64,000 bases of DNA from Nitrospinaceae bacterium. GTDB taxonomy: Bacteria; Nitrospinota; Nitrospinia; Nitrospinales; VA-1. The stretch is from the NCBI GenBank assembly GCA_021604505.1, contig BQJC01000001.1, positions 832,218 to 896,217 of the forward strand. Reading direction: 5' to 3'. Positions within the stretch are counted from its first letter, which is position 1, and every line of letters starts with the position of its first letter. Below, one piece after another: positions 1-7,923 of this stretch. A program made the position numbers and the translations under genes. The notes under the pieces are model-generated. The model was not told the origin of the DNA, ran no database searches, and saw nothing but the letters and a program-made list of their open reading frames with translations.

Positions 1-827
1 GTGGCCAGCGTGGAGTACCCGGCTTTAGTGCAAACGATGTCCGAGCTTGCGATCAGATCCTGATAAAGAAAACGCTCGTCCAGCACAAATAAATTGCCAA
101 CGGTTTTCGGAAGAGGGTCCCGCGTTATGAAAATCACATCTTTCAGCGTGCTCAAATTTTCCCATAGCACCGACTTGGCCCCGATATCACCCAGGTAGAT
201 AAAGACGACGGTTTTATTCTCGAATGGGATTTCGAGAAACTGTTGCAACCGGTTTTTTACATCTTTGCCCTTTCGGGCAATGAAGCCCACCTCTTTCTGG
301 TTTTTGATGACGTCGTTGACGACATGGCATTGGGGAAGGACTTGCAAAGATGCGAGGGCGTATTCCTCTTTCAGGGTATCGAGTAGTCCCTGCCGTTTCT
401 CCGCACCGGGGAAATGACTATAGATATCGTGCCAGATGAAATTGCAGATCAACAGAGATGGAATTCCCAGCAGGTGGCCCGCTTTGAGGGGCAGGCTGGA
501 TGCGTCTGATAGAATGAGGTCGATCTTATTTTCTCTCAGCCATTCTACTTCCTCCGTCATTCGTTTATCTGACTGGCTAAGGAAATTTTCCAGCTTTCGA
601 AAGGATTTTTCAAAATTGATGTTAATAAAATCTTCTTGAACGCACCCGGCATCCACCTGGGCCGGTATGGGAGAACAGTCGCCGTTCAAAAACAGGTGAA
701 AATAGGAAGCCGGAATTTCCGACTTTATATGAATCTTGTAATTCGGGGCGAGTTTTTCAAGGATAACGGTGGACCGGGCGGCGTGCCCATAACCGTGGGA
801 ACTGATATAATAAGCGATCCGTTTGAT
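1..827 (-). CDS. Glycosyltransferase (GT-B, MurG/UGT-like), 3' part beyond window
   Basis: An open minus-strand frame of about 275 codons runs off the left edge with no stop. The N-terminus reads IAYYISSHGYGHAARS, the glycine/histidine-rich loop that opens MurG/UGT-like GT-B enzymes of the predicted-glycosyltransferase class. The visible end contains DIVCTKAGYST, resembling the C-terminal nucleotide-sugar binding loop (D-x-V-x-x-K-x-G-Y-x-T) of the same fold. Acceptor and donor are unknown. The frame is closed upstream by a TGA at 843-845. No ATG, GTG or TTG lies between that stop and the conserved block; the codon sitting where family members have their ATG is ATC at 825-827, preceded by AGGT. 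The start is therefore non-canonical or hides a base change. It lies 48 bp downstream of the ATC-hydrolase-like gene and is probably cotranscribed. Confidence 0.75.
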   Translation of the reverse strand, partial: MKRIAYYISSHGYGHAARSTVILEKLAPNYKIHIKSEIPASYFHLFLNGDCSPIPAQVDAGCVQEDFININFEKSFRKLENFLSQSDKRMTEEVEWLRENKIDLILSDASSLPLKAGHLLGIPSLLICNFIWHDIYSHFPGAEKRQGLLDTLKEEYALASLQVLPQCHVVNDVIKNQKEVGFIARKGKDVKNRLQQFLEIPFENKTVVFIYLGDIGAKSVLWENLSTLKDVIFITRDPLPKTVGNLFVLDERFLYQDLIASSDIVCTKAGYSTLA

Positions 828-875
828 TTTATTACCTGCGAATCAGGGGGTCGGAAAAAAAGGAAATGTCACCTG

Positions 876-1535
876 TCAGGAATCTTTTTTATCGGACTTG
901 ACGGGTTTGTAATTGAACTGGCAGACCGTGCCTAATTTGCGAAACATGTTGTTGAGCTTGAGATCCACGTAATCTTTTCTGGCATTCCAGGGGATCTGGT
1001 CAAACATGCAGGCGGTTTCAATGTAATCCACCCGTCCGAAGCGGATAAAGAACTCGGCGAACCAGCATCGTTTCATTTTATAGGTCCACTGCTTCTCGTC
1101 CGCTTGTTTGTGATCCAGTTTAAAACTTTCCCAGGTGTAAATTTCATCGACCTTTGGCAGGTTGGAATCGACAAACGCTTTAAAAGGATCATCCGAAGCG
1201 CGTTCCTGGGCCACCATTTTTTCCAGCTCCGGCTTTTGCCAGGTCTCCAAAGCAAGGGTGATGGCTTTCCGGGCGCGATCCATGCGGACATTGTGATCAT
1301 CCAGAATATTATGGGTCGTATAAATGAATAGAGCAATGGTGGTTAGAAACTGCTTTTCAGGCGGCAGGTTGTCCCCGTCTTCGTATTTCCAGAGGTCGAT
1401 GAAAAGGTTTCGGATTTTAGTTTTGTCGAATTCCGCCCCCTCAACACTCAGATGGTCCAGAATGGGATCGACACGATCTCCAATTTTTGATTCATCTGCG
1501 GCGGGTGCGCTGTCTACTTTTTCGTTCATGTTCAA
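876..1535 (-). CDS. ATC-hydrolase-like (L-2-amino-thiazoline-4-carboxylate hydrolase family) protein
   Basis: A 219-residue cytosolic protein without signal peptide or membrane segment. The C-terminal third (RCWFAEFFIRFGRVDYIE, then CMFDQIPW and later GTVCQFNY) has the spacing of the L-2-amino-thiazoline-4-carboxylate-hydrolase-like family: a conserved Cys-x2-Asp followed about 30 residues later by Gly-x3-Cys-x-Phe. That family is broad and most members have no tested activity, so the substrate is unknown. The first 30 residues are acidic and probably disordered. A glycosyltransferase follows on the same strand, suggesting a two-gene unit, while the divergent thiO gene starts 266 bp away. The family call is by pattern only and is moderate. 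Confidence 0.5.
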   Translation of the reverse strand: MNMNEKVDSAPAADESKIGDRVDPILDHLSVEGAEFDKTKIRNLFIDLWKYEDGDNLPPEKQFLTTIALFIYTTHNILDDHNVRMDRARKAITLALETWQKPELEKMVAQERASDDPFKAFVDSNLPKVDEIYTWESFKLDHKQADEKQWTYKMKRCWFAEFFIRFGRVDYIETACMFDQIPWNARKDYVDLKLNNMFRKLGTVCQFNYKPVKSDKKDS

Positions 1536-1765
1536 CCTTCAAAAATTAAATGGGGCCGTGTGGCTATTATCCAACTTGTTTTATTTCAGGCTTTTGGCTT
1601 TTAAAATAGCACAATCTCAAGCGACGGATCAAGCCTGGGAAATAACCGGCCAGGGATCACATCCTTATATTAAATCCCTTAAAAATGTCCTTGGGGCTGG
1701 TGAACCGGAATAATCTTAATTACAATGAGTTGGCAAATTCCGGCCTATTTTGAGACGACACCAAC

Positions 1766-1788
1766 TGCGGGAAGGGCTCACTCCCGCA
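1766..1788 (+). promoter_or_regulatory. Hairpin just upstream of thiO start
   Basis: A perfect 7-bp inverted repeat (TGCGGGA / TCCCGCA) with a 9-nt loop ends 13 nt before the thiO ATG. There is no clear Shine-Dalgarno between hairpin and start, so the structure may affect translation. It does not resemble a TPP riboswitch core and is too short to be one. Confidence 0.25.
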
Positions 1789-1801
1789 AGTTTAAAATAT
1801 T

Positions 1802-2914
1802 ATGGATTATCACGAGTTTGACATCATCATCATCGGAGCGGGAGTCATCGGATTCAGCATTGCGTTCCGCTTAAAACGCAGCCGTCCCGATTTGAAAATC
1901 GCGGTTCTGGGCGATCCCATGAATTCGCTGATGGCCTCCCGGGCGGCGGCGGGCATGTTAGCGCCGTTTGGCGAGTGCGAACGGGCCGACCGGTTTTTCA
2001 GGTTTTGCCGGAAATCGCTGGACAAGTATCCCGAATTTATTGAGGACTTGATTTCAGTCAGCGGGGTACCGGTTTTTTTTTCCATGGAAGGGTCGCTCCT
2101 GCCCTCGTCTTTTTATGAGAAGGCGTGGGATGAACGAAAGCGTTTTTTTAAGGAAGAAAAGATTCCGCATGAAGTCTGGCCAACAGCGAAAGTTCGTCAA
2201 AAGGCCCCTTACCTTTCGGAACAGTGCGGAGAGGTTTTGTGGGTCGGGGAGGGCCAGGTCAACAATCGTCAGTTGCACGACTCCCTGGTTGCTGCGGCTC
2301 ATAAACTGGGAGTTGTCATTCTCGAACAAAACGTCACCGGCTTTATAAGGGATGCCGCCGCCATTGAGCAGGCGGTGACCGATTCAGGAAATATAAAAAG
2401 CAAAAAGTTTGTATTGGCGTCCGGCAGTTGGTCGCAGCAACTGGGAAAAATTCTCGGCGTTTCCATGCCGATGAAACCCATCAAGGGGCAAATGTGCCGG
2501 CTGCAGGTGGAAAACAACCGCCTGGACTACACCGTGCACGGGTTAATGACCTACATCGCTCCCTGGCGTGGAGGGCACGGTTTTGTCATCGGCTCCACTA
2601 TGGAAGACAGGGGCTTTGACGCCTCTGTGGAAGACGAAGTCATTCAGGGGCTGATCGAGCGGGCGTCGGCCATTCTTCCCTGCCTGCGGGAGGCCCCGCT
2701 GATCGAGTCGTGGACTGGTTTGCGTCCGGCGGCGGACGACCTGATGCCTGTCATGGGAAAAAGCGTTCGCTATGATAACCTTTACTATTCGACCGGTCAT
2801 TATCGAAACGGAATCTTGCAAACGCCCAATCAGGCGGACTATATAACAGGCATTCTACTGGGAAACCTGGAGGAGGAAATTGTGGAATTTTCTCCCGGCC
2901 GGTACCAACTATAA
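1802..2914 (+). CDS. thiO: Glycine oxidase ThiO-like FAD-dependent oxidoreductase
   Basis: A 370-residue FAD enzyme of the DAO family. ThiO oxidises glycine to iminoglycine, which feeds thiazole formation in thiamine biosynthesis. Residues 6-20 form the FAD-binding Rossmann motif (DIIIIGAGVIGFSIA), and ASRAAAGMLAP around residue 45 is the characteristic second FAD contact of ThiO. Near the C-terminus, SWTGLRPAADDLMPVMG and GHYRNGILQTP match the conserved substrate/FAD end of ThiO. Length is normal for the family. It is followed 47 bp later by bioA on the same strand, so two cofactor-pathway genes may be cotranscribed. No thiG or thiS is visible. Other small DAO-family amine oxidases are the alternative. 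Confidence 0.85.
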   Translation: MDYHEFDIIIIGAGVIGFSIAFRLKRSRPDLKIAVLGDPMNSLMASRAAAGMLAPFGECERADRFFRFCRKSLDKYPEFIEDLISVSGVPVFFSMEGSLLPSSFYEKAWDERKRFFKEEKIPHEVWPTAKVRQKAPYLSEQCGEVLWVGEGQVNNRQLHDSLVAAAHKLGVVILEQNVTGFIRDAAAIEQAVTDSGNIKSKKFVLASGSWSQQLGKILGVSMPMKPIKGQMCRLQVENNRLDYTVHGLMTYIAPWRGGHGFVIGSTMEDRGFDASVEDEVIQGLIERASAILPCLREAPLIESWTGLRPAADDLMPVMGKSVRYDNLYYSTGHYRNGILQTPNQADYITGILLGNLEEEIVEFSPGRYQL

Positions 2915-2961
2915 CGAAATCGCGCACTTCATCTATGGAATTCACTTTTATCCGGTAAACA

Positions 2962-4323
2962 ATGAATAAATTGAATCATAAACCCGATGCGGATCTGATC
3001 CGGGATTTTCACAACGTGTGGCATCCGTGCACGCAGATGAAAGACCATGAGACCGTTCCGCCGCTTTTGATCGAACGTGGCGAGGGAGTTTTCCTGTTTG
3101 ACCGGGACGGGAATAAATACCTCGATGTGATCTCTTCGTGGTGGGTGAATCTTTTGGGCCACAACCACCCACGCCTCAATGCGGCAATCAACCGACAGCT
3201 GGAGAAAGTGGCCCACGTCATGTTTGCCGGCGTCACCCACCAACCCGCCATCGATTTAGCCGATCGTCTGATTGCATTGACCCCTGAAAAATTGCAAAAG
3301 GTATTTTTTTCCGACAACGGCTCCACGGCGGTGGAAGTGGCCGTTAAAATGAGCCTGCAATACTGGCAACAGACCGGCTACGAGAAAAAGCGCAAATTTG
3401 CTTATTTAAAAGGCGCATATCATGGGGAGACGCTGGGAGCTTTGTCCTTGTGCGGGATCGACCTGTTCCGGGACAAATTTGAACAAAATCTCATGCCCAA
3501 TATCGAGGTTCAGGGGCCGGACTGCTTTCGCTGTCCTTATGGGCTGAAGCCGGAATCCTGCGGCGCCGAATGTTTTGCGCCCATGGAACAGACATTGGCG
3601 GTGCATAAAGATACGTTGGCGGGAGTGATCGTCGAACCCTTGGTGCAGGGGGCGGCAGGGATGAAGATGTACCCGCCGCTCTATTTGGAAAAGCTTCAAG
3701 AGGCGTGCAAGGCGAATGACGTTCATACGATTTACGATGAAATTGCCGTCGGGTTTGGGCGAACCGGTTCGCTCTTTGTTTGCGGCGGGCATGAATTGAA
3801 TCCGACTTTTTTGTGCCTCTCCAAAGGAATCACCTCCGGTTACCTGCCGCTGGCGGCGACCCTCACGGAAGATGCGATTTATTCCGCATTCTATGGCGAA
3901 ATTTCTGAGATGAAATTATTCATCCACAGCCACAGTTATTCCGCCAATCCGCTGGCCTGCGCGGTGGCCAATGAATCGTTGGCGATGTTGACGGAGGATG
4001 AGTTTTTCGATGAACTGAAACCGAAAATTCAGGCATTACGAGAGGGTGGAAACAAACTGCAAACGTTGAAATGCTGCGGCGAGTTCCGGCAAACGGGAAT
4101 GATCGCGGCGGTGGAACTGGTTGCGGACCGCGAGACCCAAGAAGAATTTCCCTTTGAAAAACGAGTGGGGTATCGGATTTATCTGGAGGGGTTGAAACGC
4201 GGCGTGCTCATGCGGCCTTTGGGCAACGTGATCTATTTCATCCCGCCATTGGTCATTTCGACGAATGAAATACAAATGATGATCGACACGGCCTATGATT
4301 GCATCCGCGCTGTTCTGGATTGA
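2962..4323 (+). CDS. bioA: Adenosylmethionine-8-amino-7-oxononanoate aminotransferase
   Basis: A 453-residue class III PLP aminotransferase that makes 7,8-diaminononanoate in biotin synthesis using SAM as amino donor. BioA-specific signatures are visible: WHPCTQMKDHE near residue 20 and SSWWVNLLGHNHP near residue 60. The PLP-binding lysine is K288 in LSKGITSGYLPL, and FIHSHSYSANPLAC follows as expected. Full family length. Tail-to-head with thiO and no other biotin genes in view. No strong ribosome binding site is seen. Confidence 0.95.
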   Translation: MNKLNHKPDADLIRDFHNVWHPCTQMKDHETVPPLLIERGEGVFLFDRDGNKYLDVISSWWVNLLGHNHPRLNAAINRQLEKVAHVMFAGVTHQPAIDLADRLIALTPEKLQKVFFSDNGSTAVEVAVKMSLQYWQQTGYEKKRKFAYLKGAYHGETLGALSLCGIDLFRDKFEQNLMPNIEVQGPDCFRCPYGLKPESCGAECFAPMEQTLAVHKDTLAGVIVEPLVQGAAGMKMYPPLYLEKLQEACKANDVHTIYDEIAVGFGRTGSLFVCGGHELNPTFLCLSKGITSGYLPLAATLTEDAIYSAFYGEISEMKLFIHSHSYSANPLACAVANESLAMLTEDEFFDELKPKIQALREGGNKLQTLKCCGEFRQTGMIAAVELVADRETQEEFPFEKRVGYRIYLEGLKRGVLMRPLGNVIYFIPPLVISTNEIQMMIDTAYDCIRAVLD

Positions 4324-4672
4324 AAGTAACTGAGACTCGATGGACCCAACCCCTTTTTCACCGCAAAGGCGCAGAGAACGCAAAGAAAAAAACAAATGAT
4401 AGGATTGAAAGGATAGACAACGATGGAAATGCTCCCCCTTCCGCGAAGAGACCTCTACATAACTCGTCTTTGCGAGAAGCCAACGGCGACGAAGCAATCC
4501 AGAATATCTGGATCGCCACGCCGCTTTGCAGCTCGCGATAACGTATGGGATGGGCTCACGGTAAACTCCATGAAGATTCTAGCTGACGCAAATCTCTCCT
4601 CTGTGAAGGGAACAGCTAAAGTACAGAAAACGATTACGACTAAACAAAACCTTTAAACAAAAAAATAAAATC
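4324..4672. other. 349-bp non-coding spacer carrying dispersed-type repeats
   Basis: Between bioA and the pterin synthase. Short reading frames here have no recognisable protein features. The sequence contains a tract reading caccgcaaaggcgcagagaa (about 4360-4379), a motif common in bacterial intergenic repeats, and the REP-like palindromic element listed separately. Confidence 0.6.
4465..4543. repeat. REP-like palindromic intergenic repeat
   Basis: A 79-bp element with outer arms of the type cgtctttgcgag ... ctcgcgataacg, an internal gacgaagcaatcc segment, and a perfect 7-bp central palindrome (ATCCAGA-ata-TCTGGAT, 4497-4513). Elements of this style (tgcgag ... gaagcaatc ... gatcgccacg) occur as dispersed repeats in many bacterial genomes. 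Only one copy is in this window, so its repetitive nature is inferred from familiarity with the motif. Confidence 0.55.
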
Positions 4673-5044
4673 ATGTACGAAGTTAAAATAATCACCAGAT
4701 TTTCCGCCGCTCACCAGTTGCGCTTGTACGACGGAAAATACGAAAACCTGCACGGCCACAACTGGGGGGCTACCGTGCTGGTCGAAGCCGAAGGGTTGGA
4801 CGCCATGGGTGTAGGCATCGACTTCGTGGTGCTCAAGAAAAAGGTGGACGCCATATTGTCGAAACTCGATTACCAGAACATCAATGAAGTTCCGCCGTTT
4901 GACAAGCAGAACCCTTCAGCGGAAAACATCGCCCGGTGGCTGTTTCAAGAGTTGAACGCCGATATCAAAACAGAAACCACCCGCGTCAAACGCGTGGAGA
5001 TTCGCGAGATGGAAGACTGCGGCGCCGCATATTACGAAAAATAG
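4673..5044 (+). CDS. 6-pyruvoyl-tetrahydropterin synthase family, PTPS-III-like (ExxHGH)
   Basis: A 123-residue T-fold pterin enzyme. The zinc-binding histidines are visible in FSAAHQL (residues 8-14) and LHGHNW (about 28-33), and the C-terminal glutamate region reads VKRVEIREMEDCGAAYYE. QueD and classical PTPS carry a catalytic Cys before the HGH (CxxxHGH in QueD). Here there is none: the segment is GKYENLHGH, giving E-x-x-H-G-H. That pattern is the reported signature of PTPS-III, which cleaves the dihydroneopterin side chain and can replace FolB in folate synthesis. So folate rather than queuosine is the more likely pathway; this is inference from the motif. Formate-tetrahydrofolate ligase lies 1.1 kb away. 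The ATG follows an AT-rich leader with no obvious Shine-Dalgarno. Confidence 0.8.
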   Translation: MYEVKIITRFSAAHQLRLYDGKYENLHGHNWGATVLVEAEGLDAMGVGIDFVVLKKKVDAILSKLDYQNINEVPPFDKQNPSAENIARWLFQELNADIKTETTRVKRVEIREMEDCGAAYYEK

Positions 5045-5165
5045 GGTGAGATCATCTGATAAAATAGGATGCAACCTGTTTTTATTACCATGAAAGCTTA
5101 ACCCCCCGCAGCATGATCCGCCCAATTCTAAAGGCTATCCTACCGCTCCGGAGTCCTTAAAATCT

Positions 5166-6110
5166 ATGGAACCTTTAAGTTTTGGAGTTTTATGTTTAAT
5201 CGGTCTGGTCTTACTTGCGATCGGGGGGGAACTTCTTACCTTAAGCGCTTCCAGGTTGGCAACCGCCTTTGGGGTCAGGCAAATTATTATCGGGCTGACC
5301 GTCGTTTCTTTTGGCACCTCCATGCCGGAAGCCTTTGTGAGCGCTTTTGCGTCCTTTGATCGGCAACCGGATATAGCTGTGGCCAACGTGGTTGGCAGTA
5401 ATATATTCAACCTCCTCTTTATCCTCGGAACAGCGGCAGTTATCCGTCCCCTGAAGGTAGAAGTCAGTTCATTAAAGCGGGAAGTTCCATTCGTGATCGG
5501 GACTGCTTTTTTGGTCTGGGCGCTTGCCTATGACCGGGAAATAAGCCGTATGGATGGGGTTCTTTTTCTTATTATTTTTGTCCTATTTTTATGGTGGTGC
5601 TTCAGGAAAAATCCACCGAACCAGAATGAATCGGTTACGGAACCGGTTTCGCGCAGCGGCAAGGGAGTGCAAATTTTTAAGATCGTTGTAAGCTTGATTG
5701 TTTTGGTGGTGGGAGCCAGGCTATTGCTTTCAGGTGCTACAGGTTTGGCTCGTCTCATGGGATTCAGCGAAATTGTGATTGGCCTTACCATTGTGGCGGC
5801 CGGAACTTCCTTTCCAGAGTTAGCCACGTCTGTGATGGCATCCGTTCGAGGAAAAGATGATATCGCGGTCGGCAATGTAACAGGCAGCAATATTTTTAAT
5901 ATCCTTTTCATCCTTGGAATATCTGCACTGGTTTTTCCACTGACGATAAGTGACAGCCTTTTCTTTCGCGATATTCCAATAATGGTCGGAGCATCTTTAC
6001 TGGCCCTACCGATTTTAAAGTCTGGATATATTATTTCAAGAATCGAGGGTGGGATTCTCATCATCCTTTATTTGGGCTATATCATGATTTTGATCCGGGA
6101 TTTTATTTAA
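5166..6110 (+). CDS. Calcium/sodium antiporter (CaCA family, YrbG-like)
   Basis: A 314-residue inner-membrane exchanger with about ten hydrophobic segments. The two inverted alpha repeats that define the CaCA family are both present: SFGTSMPEAFVSAFAS with VGSNIFNLLFILG in the first half, and AAGTSFPELATSVMAS with TGSNIFNILFILG in the second. The acidic residue in each TS-x-PE motif coordinates Ca2+. Length matches bacterial YrbG/YfkE-type exchangers. The 3' end overlaps the convergent fhs gene by 8 bp. Ion preference (Ca2+ with Na+, K+ or H+) cannot be read from the sequence. Confidence 0.9.
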   Translation: MEPLSFGVLCLIGLVLLAIGGELLTLSASRLATAFGVRQIIIGLTVVSFGTSMPEAFVSAFASFDRQPDIAVANVVGSNIFNLLFILGTAAVIRPLKVEVSSLKREVPFVIGTAFLVWALAYDREISRMDGVLFLIIFVLFLWWCFRKNPPNQNESVTEPVSRSGKGVQIFKIVVSLIVLVVGARLLLSGATGLARLMGFSEIVIGLTIVAAGTSFPELATSVMASVRGKDDIAVGNVTGSNIFNILFILGISALVFPLTISDSLFFRDIPIMVGASLLALPILKSGYIISRIEGGILIILYLGYIMILIRDFI

Positions 6111-7761
6111 TACCCCGAATGGTTCCTCCTACAACATCAATGTTTTCCGCTTGAGGAATTTTAGGAAGTCCCGGCATGCGCATGATGTCGCCTGTGATGG
6201 GGATCAAAAAACCCGCACCGGCGGCGATCAGAATTTCCCTTACGGTAACGGAAAAATTTTCCGGACGGCCAAAGATTTTAGGATCGTCGGTGAGCGAGGT
6301 AGGCGTTTTGGCGATACACACCGGCAGGTTGTTGTAGCCTAGTTTTTCTATCGATGCTAAATCGCGTTCCGCTTTTTTGTTTAAGATGATTTTTTTCGCG
6401 CCATACATTTCGCGGGCCACGGTTTCTATTTTGGTTATTACAGGGTCGTTCCAGTCGTAAAGAGGGTGAAACGGCGAAGCTACCTTTTCCGCATGTTCCA
6501 TGACCGTTCGCGCAAGGTCGAGACCGCCCTTGCCGCCCTCTTCGAACACATTGCTGACCGCGAAAGGGACCTTGAGATTGGTTTCGCAATGATTGCGGAT
6601 GCGGTCAATCTCCTTGTCGTGATCGCCTGCGAAGCGGTTGAGACAGACGATGGGCTTTTCGCCAAATTTGGTGATGTTATCCACGTGTTTGTCCAGGTTG
6701 CCTAATCCTTTTTCCAATGCTTCTGGATTGTGACCGGACAGTTCCTTCAGCCCCACACCTCCGTGCATTTTCAAAGCCCGGCAGGAAGCGACGAGAACCA
6801 CCGCGGCGGTGTCGAGATTCGCGCTTTGGCATTTGATGTCAAAAAACTTTTCGGCCCCGAGATCAAACCCGAACCCGGCTTCGGTGATCGCCCAATCGGA
6901 CAGGGACAACGCCATTTTGGTAGCCAGCACCGAATTGCATCCATGCGCGATGTTGGCGAAAGGCCCGCCGTGAATAAATGCCGGTACCCCTTCCAGGGTC
7001 TGCACCAGATTGGGAAGCAGGGCGTCTTTGAGGAGAGCGGTCATCGCCCCTGCAGCTTTCAGTTGACCGGCGGTGACGGGTTCTTCATCCCGGGTGAAAG
7101 CCACCAAAACCCGGTCCAGCCTGGTCTTGAGGTCTTCGTAACTTTCCGCGAGGCAGAGAATGGCCATGACCTCCGATGCGGCGGTGATGTCGAACCCGCC
7201 TTCCCGCGGGACGCCCTGCAGGGCGCCGCCCAACCCGAGAATGATGTTTCTGAGCGCCCGGTCATTCATGTCCATCACCCGTCTCCAGGTGATGCGCCTG
7301 GGGTCGATGCTCATGGGTTTGTCGTGATAGATGCGGTTGTCGAGCATCGCCGAAAGAAGGTTGTTCGCCGAGGTGATGGCGTGAAAGTCTCCGGTGAAAT
7401 GCAGGTTGATCTCCTCTGCCGGAATCACCTGGCTGAGTCCGCCTCCCGTCGCTCCGCCTTTCATGCCCATGCAGGGGCCCATGGAAGGTTCGCGTAGCGC
7501 CAGACAGACCGAATTTCCCAGTTGAGCCAATGCCTGTCCCAATCCAATGGTGGTCGTGGTTTTGCCTTCCCCGGCCGGGGTCGGCGTGATGGCGGAAACC
7601 AGAATCAGTTTCCCGCGTTGAGGGTTTTTTTCTAAAACGCTCAAGCGGACCTTTGCCTTCGTGTCCCCATAGGGGATGATATCATCGGCTGTCAATCCCA
7701 ATGATGAGGCGATGTCGGAGATGGGTTTTCCGGAAAACGAAGTTGGATTGGAATCGCTCAT
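6103..7761 (-). CDS. fhs: Formate-tetrahydrofolate ligase
   Basis: A 552-residue ATP-dependent enzyme joining formate to tetrahydrofolate to give 10-formyl-THF. The P-loop TPAGEGKTTTTIGL lies near residue 60. Other family blocks include REPSMGPCMGMKGGATGGG, the LHFTGDFHAI segment and FDITAASEVMAIL, all in the expected order. Full family length. A GAGGAAAAA ribosome binding site precedes the ATG. The enzyme is typical of organisms with a Wood-Ljungdahl methyl branch or formate assimilation, but is also common in other anaerobic and marine bacteria. It ends 8 bp inside the convergent antiporter gene and is probably monocistronic. Confidence 0.97.
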   Translation of the reverse strand: MSDSNPTSFSGKPISDIASSLGLTADDIIPYGDTKAKVRLSVLEKNPQRGKLILVSAITPTPAGEGKTTTTIGLGQALAQLGNSVCLALREPSMGPCMGMKGGATGGGLSQVIPAEEINLHFTGDFHAITSANNLLSAMLDNRIYHDKPMSIDPRRITWRRVMDMNDRALRNIILGLGGALQGVPREGGFDITAASEVMAILCLAESYEDLKTRLDRVLVAFTRDEEPVTAGQLKAAGAMTALLKDALLPNLVQTLEGVPAFIHGGPFANIAHGCNSVLATKMALSLSDWAITEAGFGFDLGAEKFFDIKCQSANLDTAAVVLVASCRALKMHGGVGLKELSGHNPEALEKGLGNLDKHVDNITKFGEKPIVCLNRFAGDHDKEIDRIRNHCETNLKVPFAVSNVFEEGGKGGLDLARTVMEHAEKVASPFHPLYDWNDPVITKIETVAREMYGAKKIILNKKAERDLASIEKLGYNNLPVCIAKTPTSLTDDPKIFGRPENFSVTVREILIAAGAGFLIPITGDIMRMPGLPKIPQAENIDVVGGTIRGIK

Positions 7762-7923
7762 TTTTTCCTCAATAAAAGACTTAATGGCTAGGAACGATTG
7801 ACGCTAGGGTTTTTCATTCGACCGTTGTTCCCAGAGCATATTACTAAAGTTGGCGGGGATGATGGCGATTCATCTTCGCAATAGAACACCTTTTGCATTT
7901 TTAAGAGATGGGAAGCTTGGTAT

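Noticed and set aside
1536-1801. TPP riboswitch upstream of thiO.
   Set aside because: Conserved TPP core (CUGAGA and ACCUG elements in correct order) is not present; only a short hairpin is seen.
4299-4656. Short ORFs over the repeat region.
   Set aside because: They are translations of palindromic repeats.
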